Source of the DNA: JAMXLO01 sp046735215
GTDB taxonomy: Bacteria; Pseudomonadota; Alphaproteobacteria; Acetobacterales; Acetobacteraceae
Assembly: GCA_046735215.1 (NCBI GenBank)
Contig: JBKPSV010000377.1
Location: 1-33,150, forward strand
Reading direction: 5' to 3'
DNA length: 33,150 bases
The first letter of the stretch is position 1, and each line of letters begins with the position of its first letter. Both the position numbers and the translations under genes were made by a program. Under the pieces are notes generated by a model. The model was not told where the DNA came from. It ran no database searches and saw nothing but the letters and a program-made list of their open reading frames with translations. Shown piece by piece: positions 8,489 to 16,520 of this stretch.

Positions 8489-8914
8489 TCGCGATCTGAG
8501 AATCGGTTCCGATTATACGGCGGGTGTGCCGCTGGCCCACCCGCACCGTTCGCTACCAGCAATAGATGATTGCGCCGCGAAGTTGCCAAGCGTGAGAGAC
8601 CGCATGGATAGGTCTCGATGAAATAGCGCATCACTCCTCTGCCCCCGATCGCCCGTGTACTGTTGGTTCGCCTGATCCCTCGCAACGCGCGACTCCGATG
8701 TCTGCATGCGCGTCGGTGCCTGCGGTAGAGGACACACTTGTTGTCGGCGGGTCTTCCCGGACTTCCGTCGATGGGTGACGACGCGCTTCGCTGCTCCTTG
8801 TGCCAGCGATGCGATGCAAACCAGCAGTGTTCTTGCAGCCGATTGCACCATCGAATTTGTGCTTCGCAGACGGCTGCGCGATGGCGCTACACTTCGCCGG
8901 TCAGGAGGTGGTTG
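8489..8914. other. Gene-free stretch of 426 bp with inverted repeats
   Basis: No ORF here has both a ribosome site and protein-like composition; the 135-codon minus frame at 8513-8920 is Arg/Ser/Thr-rich with no recognisable domain. The left end carries AATCGG-TT-CCGATT at 8501-8514 and a strong hairpin at 8520-8544. The rest, up to the ribosome site at 8903, presumably holds the promoter of the secreted-protein gene, but no clear -35/-10 pair was found. Confidence 0.5.
8520..8544. terminator. Strong hairpin after the small membrane protein gene
   Basis: GCGGGTG pairs with CACCCGC; after one T/C mismatch GCC pairs with GGC around the loop GCT, making about 10 paired bases. It lies 31 bp past the stop at 8488. 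There is no T-run on the plus strand, so intrinsic termination is doubtful. Confidence 0.35.
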
Positions 8915-9244
8915 ATGCACCGATTTGCCTGCCTGATCACGTTGGCCTGCCTTGCGCGCCCGGCATTGGCTGCACCGCCATCAGATGCCGATCCGGCGCT
9001 CGCGCCCTGGTTCAACAGCCTGCGACAGCCGTGGACGAATGCTCTGTGCTGCTCAGTGGCGGATTGCCGGCCGGTGCATTCCCGTCTCACCGACGGTCAC
9101 TACGAGGTACTGATCGAGGGCGAGTGGCGTCAGGTGCCCGATCGTCTGATCCTCAATCGCAGCGACAATCCGACCGGCCGCGCCGTCGCGTGCTGGACGC
9201 CTCGTGTCGGCATACTGTGCTTCGTTCGTGCGCCAGAAAGTTAG
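8915..9244 (+). CDS. Small secreted cysteine-containing protein, unknown function
   Basis: 109 aa from the ATG at 8915, which has a near-perfect Shine-Dalgarno AGGAGG at 8903-8908. The signal peptide (HRFACLITLACLARPALA) ends in ALA before APPSDADP, so the mature protein of about 89 aa is probably periplasmic. Mature cysteines occur as CCSVADC and in ACWTPRVGILCFV, five in all, likely disulfide-bonded or metal-binding. The pattern WFNSLRQP...CCSVADCRPV...W-VPD-LIL...NP-GRAV-CW...-CFV is recognisable as a recurrent but uncharacterised family of alphaproteobacteria; that recognition is from memory. It ends 8 bp before the end of the convergent kinase gene. Confidence 0.82.
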   Translation: MHRFACLITLACLARPALAAPPSDADPALAPWFNSLRQPWTNALCCSVADCRPVHSRLTDGHYEVLIEGEWRQVPDRLILNRSDNPTGRAVACWTPRVGILCFVRAPES

Positions 9245-9252
9245 CTGCCCGG

Positions 9253-11661
9253 CTATCGACAGGACGAGTTGGCAGCGAGCCATTGTTGTGCCGTGACATT
9301 CCCCGCCGCCGCCGCTTTTTGGAACCACTCACGCGCAGCATTGCAGTCCTGGGGAACTCCCGGTCCGCCAGTTATGTGCAGCAATCCGATGCTGTAGAGT
9401 GCCGTCGCAAATCCGCGAGTAGCAGCCTTTCGGTACCACACCTCCGCCTCCTGGTAGTCGCGGCTGACCCCCTGACCGTACTGATACATCACGCCGAGAT
9501 AATACATGCAGGGGGGAAGGCCCTCGGAGCAGCGGCGGAACTGGTGCAGGGCTTCGGTGTAGTTCCGTGCTTGAAGTGCATTGTAGCCCGCCGAGTATGA
9601 TTCATTACCCGATAGAGGCCTCTCATCGCTGCGACCTTCGTCGGGTTTGCTGGGAGCTGCTTTGCCTGGAGCCGCGGCAACCACTTCCTGCGTCTCTTTC
9701 TGTGACCCTGCCGGCGCCTTCGGGGGCAGCGGCGGTCGCGGAATCGGAATTGGTGCAGCCTGCTGCTGTTGCGGTTGCGGTTGCGCCGGCGGCGGAGGCT
9801 TTACAGGAGGCGGTTTGATCGCTTTCCACGTGGGAACCGGTTCTGGTTCTGGCGCAAGCGTAGCCACCGGAGGCGATGGGGCGGGGGACAATGGCACGGG
9901 CGGCAGTGGAACGGGCGCACTCGAGCGTGGTTGCGGCGGGGGAGTCGGCTCAGCAACGAGACTTGCCGGAAATACCAGCACATGCCGCAACGTCTCGGAC
10001 TGCGGCAGGCTCGTGACCCCGCTGTCGGTCAAGTTCAGCCGACGCAGTTCGCTCAGCTGGTCCAGTGGAGGAACACTCGTAAGGCTATTGGTATGCGACA
10101 GATTGAGTTCCTGCAGTGCAGCGAGCGAATCGAGCGGCGGCAACATCTCGACTGGCGTATCGCTGAGATCAAGCCTTCGCAACGCGGTCAGGTCCTGCAA
10201 GGACGGCAGTGTCGTAATCTTTGTGTGCGACAGATCCAGCTCGCGCAGCGCGGCAAGACCATCAAGTGATTCGATGGTGGCGACATCCGACCCGTGCAGA
10301 TCGAGGCTTTGCAATTCCGGCAGCTGTTGCAGTGGCGGCAGCCTTGCGACGCGTGACTTGCTAAGGTCGAGGCGTGTCACGCGTTGTTTGGCGAGCTGGG
10401 GCAGCGCCCCAAGAAACATCGCACTGTCGGTGGTCTCCGGGAAACGCGCCGTCACGCTGGTCCCGTCGTCAGTCAGCGCGACATGCAGCGCGGCAAGCTG
10501 ATTTTGTTTGCCGCTATGCAGGTAAAGATACAACGAGCCGATGCTGACAAGGACCACGGCAAGCCCGATTGCCGCCAGCGCCAACGTCTCGCGGCTGAGC
10601 CGTCGCCAGACTGGCGCCGCCGCGCTGAGCCGCGACATCAGCGCGCTCCAGCTCGAGGCTCGCTTTCGTGGAGCTTGACTAACGCTGCGCGTGGGTCGCT
10701 GCCTCGGTTCCACGGGAACCCGCATCCGCCGCGTGGCAACATCCTCGTCGGCAGACGACCTCTCCATCAGGTCCAGCATGTCGCTGACGCTCTGCGGACG
10801 GTCCGTAGCCCGCAGAGCCAACGCCTGGTCGATGGTGTTCAGCAACGGATAAGGATACCGCCCTTGTCCCACCTGGACCGCCGACACCAGAGGGTCCGGC
10901 ATGTGGTTGAGTACGGCCTGCTGGCGAGCGCGTGCGTCTATGAGGTTGCCACCGATCGCGCGATACGCGACGCAACCGACCGAGAATATGTCCGAGAATG
11001 GTCCCTGGGGGGCGCCCTGGATCATTTGTTCGATGGGCGCGTAATTGCCTGAATAGACCTGAGTATAGGTGGTGGCCGCACTTGGCCCCATGTCGCGCGC
11101 CGAGCCGAAGTCGATGAGCACCGGCTGGCCGTCCGAGCGGATCAGTATGTTGGCTGGCTTGATGTCGCGATGCAGGAAGCCCGCGGCATGCACCCGCCCC
11201 AACGGCGTCATGATACCCCGCAGCACCGCCAGCAGTTCTTCGGCAGGCATGGGGATGCGGCCGCTTTTCAGAACATCATCCAATGTCTCGCCGGACAGCA
11301 GTTCCATCACCGAGTAGGCGGTATTGTTGGCCTCGAAGAACGTCGCGACCCGGACGATCCCGGGTGTTCCGCCGTTGCGCCCGAGTGAGGCCAGCAGGCG
11401 TGCCTCGGTCAGGAAGCGCCTGCGGCAGTCAACGAATATCGCTTCGTCGGAGTTCGAGGTGACGACGACATCCTGGCCCGACCGCATGGCGAACTGGCGC
11501 GGAAAGAACTCCTTGATGGCAAAAGACTGATCGAGAAGATCGTGGGCGCGATAGGTGATGCCAAACCCGCCGCGCCCGAGCACGCCGACCACCTGATAGC
11601 CGTTCAGCACCGTCCCGGCCGGCAGCGCGTCGCGGTGCAGTTGAGCGAGCGACGCGGTCAT
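9253..11661 (-). CDS. Transmembrane Ser/Thr protein kinase with leucine-rich and Sel1-like repeats
   Basis: 802-aa receptor-like kinase. The cytoplasmic N-terminal kinase domain (about residues 20-300) has the glycine loop GRGGFG (29-34), the ATP-binding Lys50 (FAIKEFFP), HRDIKPAN with catalytic Asp166, and DFG at 184-186, so it should be active. The usual APE is replaced by PIEQ, as in many bacterial kinases. A basic linker leads to one TM helix at about 360-381. Outside follow about six leucine-rich repeats (428-553, unit LxxLRxLDLSxTxITTLPxL), a Pro/Gln-rich tether (571-652) and two to three Sel1-like TPR repeats (686-800) with four Cys (711, 718, 773, 801). The repeats would thus be periplasmic sensor or binding modules. 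No partner phosphatase or substrate is evident nearby; the neighbour on the opposite strand encodes a small secreted Cys protein. Confidence 0.9.
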   Translation of the reverse strand: MTASLAQLHRDALPAGTVLNGYQVVGVLGRGGFGITYRAHDLLDQSFAIKEFFPRQFAMRSGQDVVVTSNSDEAIFVDCRRRFLTEARLLASLGRNGGTPGIVRVATFFEANNTAYSVMELLSGETLDDVLKSGRIPMPAEELLAVLRGIMTPLGRVHAAGFLHRDIKPANILIRSDGQPVLIDFGSARDMGPSAATTYTQVYSGNYAPIEQMIQGAPQGPFSDIFSVGCVAYRAIGGNLIDARARQQAVLNHMPDPLVSAVQVGQGRYPYPLLNTIDQALALRATDRPQSVSDMLDLMERSSADEDVATRRMRVPVEPRQRPTRSVSQAPRKRASSWSALMSRLSAAAPVWRRLSRETLALAAIGLAVVLVSIGSLYLYLHSGKQNQLAALHVALTDDGTSVTARFPETTDSAMFLGALPQLAKQRVTRLDLSKSRVARLPPLQQLPELQSLDLHGSDVATIESLDGLAALRELDLSHTKITTLPSLQDLTALRRLDLSDTPVEMLPPLDSLAALQELNLSHTNSLTSVPPLDQLSELRRLNLTDSGVTSLPQSETLRHVLVFPASLVAEPTPPPQPRSSAPVPLPPVPLSPAPSPPVATLAPEPEPVPTWKAIKPPPVKPPPPAQPQPQQQQAAPIPIPRPPLPPKAPAGSQKETQEVVAAAPGKAAPSKPDEGRSDERPLSGNESYSAGYNALQARNYTEALHQFRRCSEGLPPCMYYLGVMYQYGQGVSRDYQEAEVWYRKAATRGFATALYSIGLLHITGGPGVPQDCNAAREWFQKAAAAGNVTAQQWLAANSSCR

Positions 11662-11765
11662 CGACGATTCTCATCTCGATGGGACATCACCGCCATCACG
11701 TGAAGCTCTTCTTCCCCGTTCGTTGCCCGGCCGGCGGTTCAACCTACCGGGCAGCCGTTCAGTCT

Positions 11766-11805
11766 TTCACGGGTGCTGGCCGGTAACAAGTCACCGACCC
11801 GTGAA
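11766..11805. other. Bulged stem-loop between xerC and the kinase gene
   Basis: TTCACGGGT (11766-11774) pairs perfectly with ACCCGTGAA (11797-11805); inside, CGGT (11781-11784) pairs with ACCG (11793-11796) around an 8-nt loop, leaving GCTGGC as a 6-nt bulge on one side. It stands in the 190-bp gap downstream of xerC and upstream of the kinase start. No T-run follows on either strand. It could be a processing or regulatory RNA structure, or a protein site. Confidence 0.45.
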
Positions 11806-11851
11806 GCAGCGGCCCTAGCAGACCCAAACCAAGGGATATATGCCACATTGG

Positions 11852-12760
11852 TCAAGCCCTGGGGTGAGATTTGCGCCACACCTCGAGCAGCCGAGCCTCG
11901 TCGACTGCGGTATAGCGCTGGGTGGTTGAAAGGCTTGCATGACCCAGCAGATCCTGGATCGAGCGCAGGTCGGCCCCTCCAGCCAGCAGGTGGGTGGCGA
12001 AGGAGTGGCGCAGCGCATGCGGCGACGCGTGCTCTGGCAAGCCCTGCAGCCGGCGGAAGTTGCGCAGGGTTCGCTGCGCAACGGCGGGATCGAGCCGCCG
12101 ACCTCGCGTGCCCAGGAATAACGGGCTGTCCGGTTGCCGATCAGGGTGCAGCGCCAGCCAGGCGGCGAGCGTCTCGCGGACCGCAGCTAGAACCGGGACG
12201 ATCCGTTCCTTGCCGCCCTTGCCCCGCACGCGCAGTGTCACAGGCTGGATTGCGGACACATCGCGGACGTCGAGCGCCAGCGCCTCGCCGATCCGCAACC
12301 CACAGCCGTAAAGGAGCGTGAACAGCGCCGCGTCACGCGCCTGCATGGCAGCGACGTCCGATAGTCCGGCAATGCCGTCGGTGACCGCGCGCGCCTGCGT
12401 TACGTCCAGCGCCCGCGGCACCGGGCGCTTGGCGCGCGGGGTCGCGATCAGCCGCAGGGCCGGATTGTCGATGCCATACCGCCGCTTCAGGAAGCGGAAG
12501 AAGCTGCGCACAGCAGACAGATGCCGGGCGCGTGTGGCGTTGCCGGCGCCTGCAGCCGCCTCCTCCGCCAGCCACGCCCGCAGATCAGCCTGACGCAGTT
12601 CAGCGAGCGCGGCGAGGTCAGGTTCACCACCGAGGTGCTGCGTCAGGAACCCAAGGAAGGCGGCCAGATCGCCGCCGTACGCCTCTACGGTGAGCCGAGC
12701 TGCGCGGCGTTCGCGCTCCAGCCATTCGAGGAACGCTGCACGCGCGTCCGCGGCAGTCAT
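11852..12760 (-). CDS. xerC: Tyrosine recombinase XerC
   Basis: Site-specific recombinase that, with XerD, resolves chromosome dimers at dif during division. At 302 aa it has the usual length. The N-terminal SAM-like DNA-binding domain spans about 5-95. The catalytic domain has the full residue set: Arg156 (CGLRIGEAL), Lys181 (GKGGKER), His248 and Arg251 (HALRHSFATHLL), His274 (LGHASLSTTQRYT) and nucleophile Tyr283. The position right behind a DUF484 gene (6-bp gap), in one line with fsa, is the common arrangement of chromosomal xerC and argues against an integrase of a mobile element. Confidence 0.95.
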   Translation of the reverse strand: MTAADARAAFLEWLERERRAARLTVEAYGGDLAAFLGFLTQHLGGEPDLAALAELRQADLRAWLAEEAAAGAGNATRARHLSAVRSFFRFLKRRYGIDNPALRLIATPRAKRPVPRALDVTQARAVTDGIAGLSDVAAMQARDAALFTLLYGCGLRIGEALALDVRDVSAIQPVTLRVRGKGGKERIVPVLAAVRETLAAWLALHPDRQPDSPLFLGTRGRRLDPAVAQRTLRNFRRLQGLPEHASPHALRHSFATHLLAGGADLRSIQDLLGHASLSTTQRYTAVDEARLLEVWRKSHPRA

Positions 12761-12766
12761 CGCCGA

Positions 12767-13369
12767 TCAACGACCCAGTGCGGCCGCGACGGCCCGGCCG
12801 AGGAACCCGAGCGGCCCGATACCCTGAGCCGGGTCCAACATATGCTGGTCGCGCGCCAGCAATGCGATCAGCGCCGGCGGTCCTTCGCCGGGTACGCGCA
12901 CCAGGGCATCGTGCCGCGCCAAGCCCGCCGCCTCGGCGTGCAGCAAGCGGGCATCGGCAGGTGCGCCACGGAACATCACCTGCCGGCCATCGAGCAGCCG
13001 CGCCACCGTCCCGTCCGGAAGCCTCCGCACGCCGGGATGCTCAGCCTCCATACAGAGATGTGCCGCATCCACCGCCAGGATCCCAGGCATCTCGCCGCTG
13101 ACGCAGTCGGCCGGATCGGTCGAGCGGAGCAGCGCCAGCACCGCATCCTGCACTCGGCTCGCCAGGCTTGCAGTGGCCCGTCCCGCGGCGAGCAGCCCGT
13201 CGGCCCGTTCCCGCTGCACCCGCAGCATCGCCGCCATGTGGTCGGCCAAGCCCTCCCCATGCATTCGCACCGGCGGCTCCAGCACCCGGTAGAGTTCCGG
13301 ATGCTCGGCCAGCCACGCCGGGTTGGCGCGCAGGAACGCCTCCACGATTTCCCCCTCAGGCAGGCTCAT
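12767..13369 (-). CDS. DUF484 family protein (GAF-like)
   Basis: 200-aa member of the DUF484 family, widely encoded next to xerC; the fold is GAF-like but the ligand and role are not established. The opening EGEIVEAFLRANPAWLAEHPELYRVLEPP is the family hallmark, followed by a helical segment with MLRVQRERADGLL and a C-terminal GAF-like domain ending near PLGFLGRAVAAALGR. The gene starts 4 bp after the end of fsa and stops 6 bp before xerC, so the three should share a transcript. Confidence 0.92.
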   Translation of the reverse strand: MSLPEGEIVEAFLRANPAWLAEHPELYRVLEPPVRMHGEGLADHMAAMLRVQRERADGLLAAGRATASLASRVQDAVLALLRSTDPADCVSGEMPGILAVDAAHLCMEAEHPGVRRLPDGTVARLLDGRQVMFRGAPADARLLHAEAAGLARHDALVRVPGEGPPALIALLARDQHMLDPAQGIGPLGFLGRAVAAALGR

Positions 13370-13373
13370 GCCG

Positions 13374-14030
13374 TCAGGCGATGTGCTGGCCGGTCTTCGC
13401 CCAGTCGGCGAGGAACGCCGCCAATCCCTTGTCGGTCAGCGGATGACTGAACAGCTGCCGCAGTACCGCCGGTGGCACCGTGCAGATATGGGCGCCTATC
13501 TTGGCCGCCTCGACCACGTGCATCGGGTTGCGCACCGAGGCGACGAGCACCTCGGTCTTGAAGTAGTCATAGTTCCGGAAGATCGTGACGATATCCGAGA
13601 TCAACTGCATCCCGTGCTCCCCGATATCGTCCAATCGGCCGATGAACGGGCTAACGAACGTGGCACCGGCCTTTGCCGCCAGGATCGCCTGGGCAGGCGA
13701 GAAGCACAGGGTAACGTTCACCATCGCGCCGTCCTCGGTGAGGCGGCGGCAGGCACGCAGCCCATCCGGGGTCAGCGGCACCTTCACGGCGATGTTCTTG
13801 GCGATGGCGCGCAGCACGCGCCCCTCGGCTAACATCCCGTCGAAATCGGTCGACGCGACTTCGGCGCTGACCGGGCCGGGAACAGTGGCGCAGATATCGG
13901 CCAGCACGTCCTGGAACTTCTTTCCCGTCTTCGCCATCAATGAAGGGTTGGTGGTAACGCCGTCCAGCAGGCCGCTGGCAGCGAGTGACTTGATCTCCGC
14001 TGTGTCGGCGGTATCGACGAAGAACTTCAT
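13374..14030 (-). CDS. fsa: Transaldolase / fructose-6-phosphate aldolase family protein
   Basis: 218-aa small transaldolase of the TalC/FSA type, a single TIM barrel that transfers or cleaves a dihydroxyacetone unit. It starts with MKFFVDTADTAEIK and has GVTTNPSL near residues 24-31. The Schiff-base lysine is expected at Lys83 in the strand sequence AKNIAVKVPLT. Sequence alone does not separate transaldolase (pentose phosphate pathway) from fructose-6-phosphate aldolase, so the symbol is provisional. The start has a ribosome site (GGGAG seven bases upstream). It leads the fsa-DUF484-xerC transcript and is divergent from priA with only 37 bp between the start codons, so promoters must be short or overlapping. 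Confidence 0.92.
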   Translation of the reverse strand: MKFFVDTADTAEIKSLAASGLLDGVTTNPSLMAKTGKKFQDVLADICATVPGPVSAEVASTDFDGMLAEGRVLRAIAKNIAVKVPLTPDGLRACRRLTEDGAMVNVTLCFSPAQAILAAKAGATFVSPFIGRLDDIGEHGMQLISDIVTIFRNYDYFKTEVLVASVRNPMHVVEAAKIGAHICTVPPAVLRQLFSHPLTDKGLAAFLADWAKTGQHIA

Positions 14031-14067
14031 GTCATCGCTCCCATCTTGCGACGGATGATCATATAGG

Positions 14068-16323
14068 ATGCAGGGCAGGCGTCGAAAGGAACCTGACCCA
14101 GGCGAGCCGCCACTGCTGGATGTGCAGGAGGCTGGCGCGGCGAATGGTCAACGCCCGCTGCTCCGCCGCGTCCCGGTCATGTTGCCCTATCCGTTCCCGG
14201 GGCCCTTTGACTATTGGGTCCCGCCCGACTTGCATCCCCAACCTGGGGACCTCGTCCTGGTACCACTGAACCGGCGCGAGGAAATCGGCGTCGTCTGGGA
14301 TCGCTCCGCCGAAGACGGTGTCGCCGACCACAAGCTGAAGCCGATATCCGGTGTGATCGACAGCCCGCCGATGCGGCCGGCGCTGCGTCGGTTCATCGAC
14401 TGGGTCGCCAGCTACACACTGTCGGCTCCCGGCGAGGTTATGGCAATGGCGCTGCGCGTGGTGCCGCAGGGCGGCAACCGGCCGCCGACCGGGTGGGTGC
14501 GCGCCGCTCCGATGCCCGACATCCGCATCACCGAGGCCCGTAACAAAGTGCTGGAGGCACTCGCAACCAAACAGCCACGGACCACGGGAGAATTGGCGGG
14601 CGCGGCCGGCGTGGGCGCCAGCGTGGTGCGTGGCATGGCCGATGCAGGCCTGCTGGTGCCTGCGGCCTTGCCCCTGGAGCCTTCGTTCGCGCACCCCGAC
14701 CCCGACAATCCTGGCGGGGTTCTGGCATCCGACCAGGCTACCGCCGCGGCTGCTTTGCGCGAGGCCGTGGCCGAACAGACGTTCAGCGTCACTTTGCTGG
14801 ACGGCGTAACCGGGTCCGGCAAGACCGAGACCTACCTGGAAGCAGTCGCCGAGTGCCTGCGGCAGGGTCGCCAGGCGTTGGTCCTGCTGCCCGAGATTGC
14901 CTTGTCGTCGCAATGGCTTGAACGGTTTCAGCGCCGGTTCGGCGTGCCGCCGGCAGTCTGGCACTCGGACCTGACGTCGCGGGTGCGGCGGGTGACCTGG
15001 CGGGCGGTGGCGGACGGTACGGCCCCTGTCGTCGTGGGCGCACGCTCCGCGCTGTTCCTCCCGTTTCCCGACCTGGGCCTCGTGGTGATCGATGAGGAAC
15101 ACGAGACCGCGTTCAAGCAGGAAGAGGGAGTGGTCTACCACGCGCGCGACATGGCGGTGGTGCGCGCCCGCCTTTGCTCAGCACCGGCGATCCTGGTGTC
15201 AGCCACCCCGTCGCTGGAGACGCTGGCCAACGTCGAGGCGGGCCGCTACCGGCGCCTGACCCTGCCGACCCGGCACGGCGGCGCCGCGCTGCCGTCCGTG
15301 GCGGCGATCGATATGCGGGATACACCCCCTGAGCGTGGCCATTTCCTGGCTCCGCCGCTGATCGCCGCGGTGGGCGAGACGCTGGCTCGTGGCGAGCAGG
15401 CGATGCTCTTTCTCAACCGCCGCGGATACGCCCCGCTGACACTGTGCCGGCATTGCGGTCACCGCATGCAATGCCCGAATTGCACCGCCTGGCTCGTCGA
15501 GCATCGCGCCCGCCGCGTCCTGCAATGTCATCATTGCGGCCATACCGTGCCGATACCGGGCGAATGTCCGGCTTGCGGCGCAGTGAACAGCCTCGCCCCG
15601 GTGGGACCCGGCGTCGAGCGCATCACCGAGGAATCCGTCGTGTCATTCCCGGACGCCCGTCGGCTGGTGATGGCGTCCGATACCATGACCGGCCCGGATG
15701 CCGCCGCTACGGCGGCTCACGCGATCGAGGCGCGCAAGGTGGACCTGATCATCGGCACGCAGATCGTCGCCAAGGGCTGGCACTTTCCGCACCTGACGCT
15801 GGTCGGAGTGGTAGATGCGGATCTGGGCTTGGCAGGTGGCGACCTGCGCGCGGCAGAACGCACGGTGCAGTTGCTGCATCAGGTGGCGGGACGTGCCGGT
15901 CGCGCCGAGGCGCCAGGGCGCGTGCTGCTGCAGACATTTTCTCCCGAGCATCCGGTGATGCAGGCTCTGGTGGAGGGCGACCTGGCTGCCTTCATGGCGC
16001 GCGAGGCAGAGCAGCGTCGACCTGGCCACTGGCCGCCCTATGGGCGTTTGGCGGCGCTGATCGTGTCCGCCGACACTGCGGCGGAAGCCGACGCGCTTTC
16101 GCGCCAACTCGGCTATTCGGCACCCTGGGGCGAGGGGATGGAGGTGCTGGGTCCCGCACCGGCACCGCTGGCGATTTTGCGCGGACGGCATCGCCGGCGG
16201 CTGCTGCTGAAGACACGGCGCGATGTGGCAGTGCAGCCGATCCTGCGCGAGTGGCTGAACAAGGTGCCGGTGCCACGAGGCGCGCGCGTAGATGTCGACG
16301 TCGATCCGGTCTCGTTCTTGTAA
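14068..16323 (+). CDS. priA: Primosomal protein N', replication-restart helicase PriA
   Basis: Superfamily 2 DNA helicase that recognises stalled forks and reloads the replisome. 751 aa. The N-terminal 3'-DNA-end-binding domain has LPYPFPGPFDYWVP near 39-52. Walker A is GVTGSGKTE (246-254) and the DEEH box is at 342-345. The zinc-binding region carries the eight cysteines expected: 460, 463, 469, 472, 487, 490, 500 and 503. Further helicase motifs GTQIVAKGWHFP and QVAGRAGR follow. The first 30 residues are basic and not conserved, and a later start is possible. No obvious Shine-Dalgarno precedes 14068. Confidence 0.95.
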   Translation: MQGRRRKEPDPGEPPLLDVQEAGAANGQRPLLRRVPVMLPYPFPGPFDYWVPPDLHPQPGDLVLVPLNRREEIGVVWDRSAEDGVADHKLKPISGVIDSPPMRPALRRFIDWVASYTLSAPGEVMAMALRVVPQGGNRPPTGWVRAAPMPDIRITEARNKVLEALATKQPRTTGELAGAAGVGASVVRGMADAGLLVPAALPLEPSFAHPDPDNPGGVLASDQATAAAALREAVAEQTFSVTLLDGVTGSGKTETYLEAVAECLRQGRQALVLLPEIALSSQWLERFQRRFGVPPAVWHSDLTSRVRRVTWRAVADGTAPVVVGARSALFLPFPDLGLVVIDEEHETAFKQEEGVVYHARDMAVVRARLCSAPAILVSATPSLETLANVEAGRYRRLTLPTRHGGAALPSVAAIDMRDTPPERGHFLAPPLIAAVGETLARGEQAMLFLNRRGYAPLTLCRHCGHRMQCPNCTAWLVEHRARRVLQCHHCGHTVPIPGECPACGAVNSLAPVGPGVERITEESVVSFPDARRLVMASDTMTGPDAAATAAHAIEARKVDLIIGTQIVAKGWHFPHLTLVGVVDADLGLAGGDLRAAERTVQLLHQVAGRAGRAEAPGRVLLQTFSPEHPVMQALVEGDLAAFMAREAEQRRPGHWPPYGRLAALIVSADTAAEADALSRQLGYSAPWGEGMEVLGPAPAPLAILRGRHRRRLLLKTRRDVAVQPILREWLNKVPVPRGARVDVDVDPVSFL

Positions 16324-16352
16324 ACAGCGCAACCACAGCTGTGCCGCACGCT

Positions 16353-16368
16353 TGTGAGCTATCTCACA
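16353..16368. promoter_or_regulatory. CRP-type site TGTGA-N6-TCACA upstream of the cyclase-domain gene
   Basis: TGTGAGCTATCTCACA matches the core consensus of cAMP-receptor-protein sites exactly and is symmetric over six bases per arm (TGTGAG/CTCACA). It is 29 bp past the priA stop and 152 bp before the cyclase-domain gene, in a 197-bp gap with no gene. CRP/Vfr/Clp-type regulators share this core. Whether this organism has such a protein cannot be seen here. Confidence 0.55.
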
Positions 16369-16520
16369 GTCCGACCCTCAATTCGCGGGCACGATACAAC
16401 CGCTGAACCCAGGTGGACGATGGCACTGGGCTGAACATTTCACCAAATGGTTCGCGCACCGGATGACTGGAGCGGCGGCGCCGCATCTGGCTGAGTTGCA
16501 ACATGCTGATTTGAGAACCT

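Noticed and set aside
11852..12760. Phage or island integrase in place of XerC
   Set aside because: There is no tRNA, att repeat or cargo nearby, and the tight linkage to DUF484 and fsa fits the housekeeping gene.
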